In this document: one piece after another, positions 5,465 through 5,689 of the stretch
Numbering within the stretch: the stretch's first letter is position 1
Layout of the letters: each line of letters starts with the position of its first letter
Assembly: GCA_937921805.1 (NCBI GenBank)
Contig: CAKZUS010000127.1
Coordinates: 1 to 5,689, forward strand
Reading direction: 5' to 3'
From: an uncultured Granulosicoccaceae bacterium
Lineage (GTDB): Bacteria; Pseudomonadota; Gammaproteobacteria; JABXHR01
Length of the DNA: 5,689 nt
Notes under the pieces: generated by a model
Seen by the model: only the letters and a program-made list of their open reading frames with translations
What the model was told of the DNA's origin: nothing
Database searches by the model: none
Position numbers and translations under genes: made by a program

Positions 5465-5689
5465 ATGGTGCTAATGATCGATAACTATGACAGTTTCACG
5501 TACAACTTGGTGCAGTACTTGTGCGAGTTGGGCGCTGAGGTAGAAGTCCAACGTAACGACCAAATTAGCTTGAGCGAGATCGAAACTCTCAAGCCCACCC
5601 ACATCGTTATTTCTCCCGGCCCCGGCACCCCTGATACCGCTGGCATTGCGATGTCGGCGATTGCGCATTTCGCTGGGCGTGTGCCGGTG
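5465..5689 (+). CDS. trpG: Anthranilate synthase component II (glutamine amidotransferase), 3' end cut off by window edge
   Basis: The 75 visible residues are the N-terminus of a class I glutamine amidotransferase of the TrpG/PabA type. This subunit hydrolyses glutamine and passes ammonia to the chorismate-converting TrpE, the first step of tryptophan synthesis; it may also serve PabB in folate synthesis. LMIDNYDSFTYNLVQYL at 3-19 and IVISPGPGTPDTAG at 47-60 are family signatures. The frame stops at GRVPV, just before the expected LGVCLGHQ segment with the catalytic cysteine, so the His-Glu pair is also out of view. The ATG at 5465 is supported by GAAAGG seven bases upstream; an internal ATG at 5474 is less likely because the family normally keeps the residues before MIDNYDSF. 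Downstream trpD and trpC would be expected but cannot be seen. TrpG versus PabA cannot be separated from this fragment alone. Confidence 0.94.
   Translation, partial: MVLMIDNYDSFTYNLVQYLCELGAEVEVQRNDQISLSEIETLKPTHIVISPGPGTPDTAGIAMSAIAHFAGRVPV

Overview
The window looks like the chromosome of a free-living gammaproteobacterium. It carries aceK, a trpG whose reading frame runs off the right edge, a SelO pseudokinase, and a divergent MocR/DUF1127 pair resembling yjiR-yjiS of enteric bacteria. GC content is moderate, with strong Shine-Dalgarno sites for some genes. I cannot name the genus; a marine or environmental lineage is only a guess. There are no transposases, integrases, CRISPR arrays, tRNAs or rRNAs, and every long gene is intact. 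This is ordinary core chromosome with a few points of interest, and I found no convincing new multi-gene system.

Left part (1-1012): a left-truncated MocR-type regulator (GntR DNA-binding head plus aminotransferase-like body) is read leftward from a GTG at 654. A 78-residue DUF1127 protein is read rightward from 776. The 121 bases between them carry two similar half-sites, CTGTACTG and CTGTTACTG, 31 bp apart, which is a plausible operator. Middle (1079-2923): selO, a protein adenylyltransferase, runs rightward and meets a leftward 108-residue protein of unknown function head-on, with three bases between the two stop codons. An intrinsic terminator that works only for the leftward gene lies inside the last codons of selO. 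About 300 bases without a recognisable gene follow.

Right part (3229-5689): a 96-residue membrane protein of unknown function runs rightward and is followed by a structured untranslated stretch and a strong rightward intrinsic terminator. Next comes aceK (isocitrate dehydrogenase kinase/phosphatase), leftward and complete with all expected catalytic residues. It diverges across 61 bases from the 5' part of trpG (anthranilate synthase glutaminase subunit), which runs off the window.

The genes do not form one pathway. AceK controls carbon flow between the TCA cycle and the glyoxylate shunt, TrpG starts tryptophan synthesis, SelO is linked to redox stress, and MocR/DUF1127 is a likely regulator-target pair. 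Promoter and operator calls are visual and weak; coding calls for the MocR protein, DUF1127, SelO, AceK and TrpG are firm.
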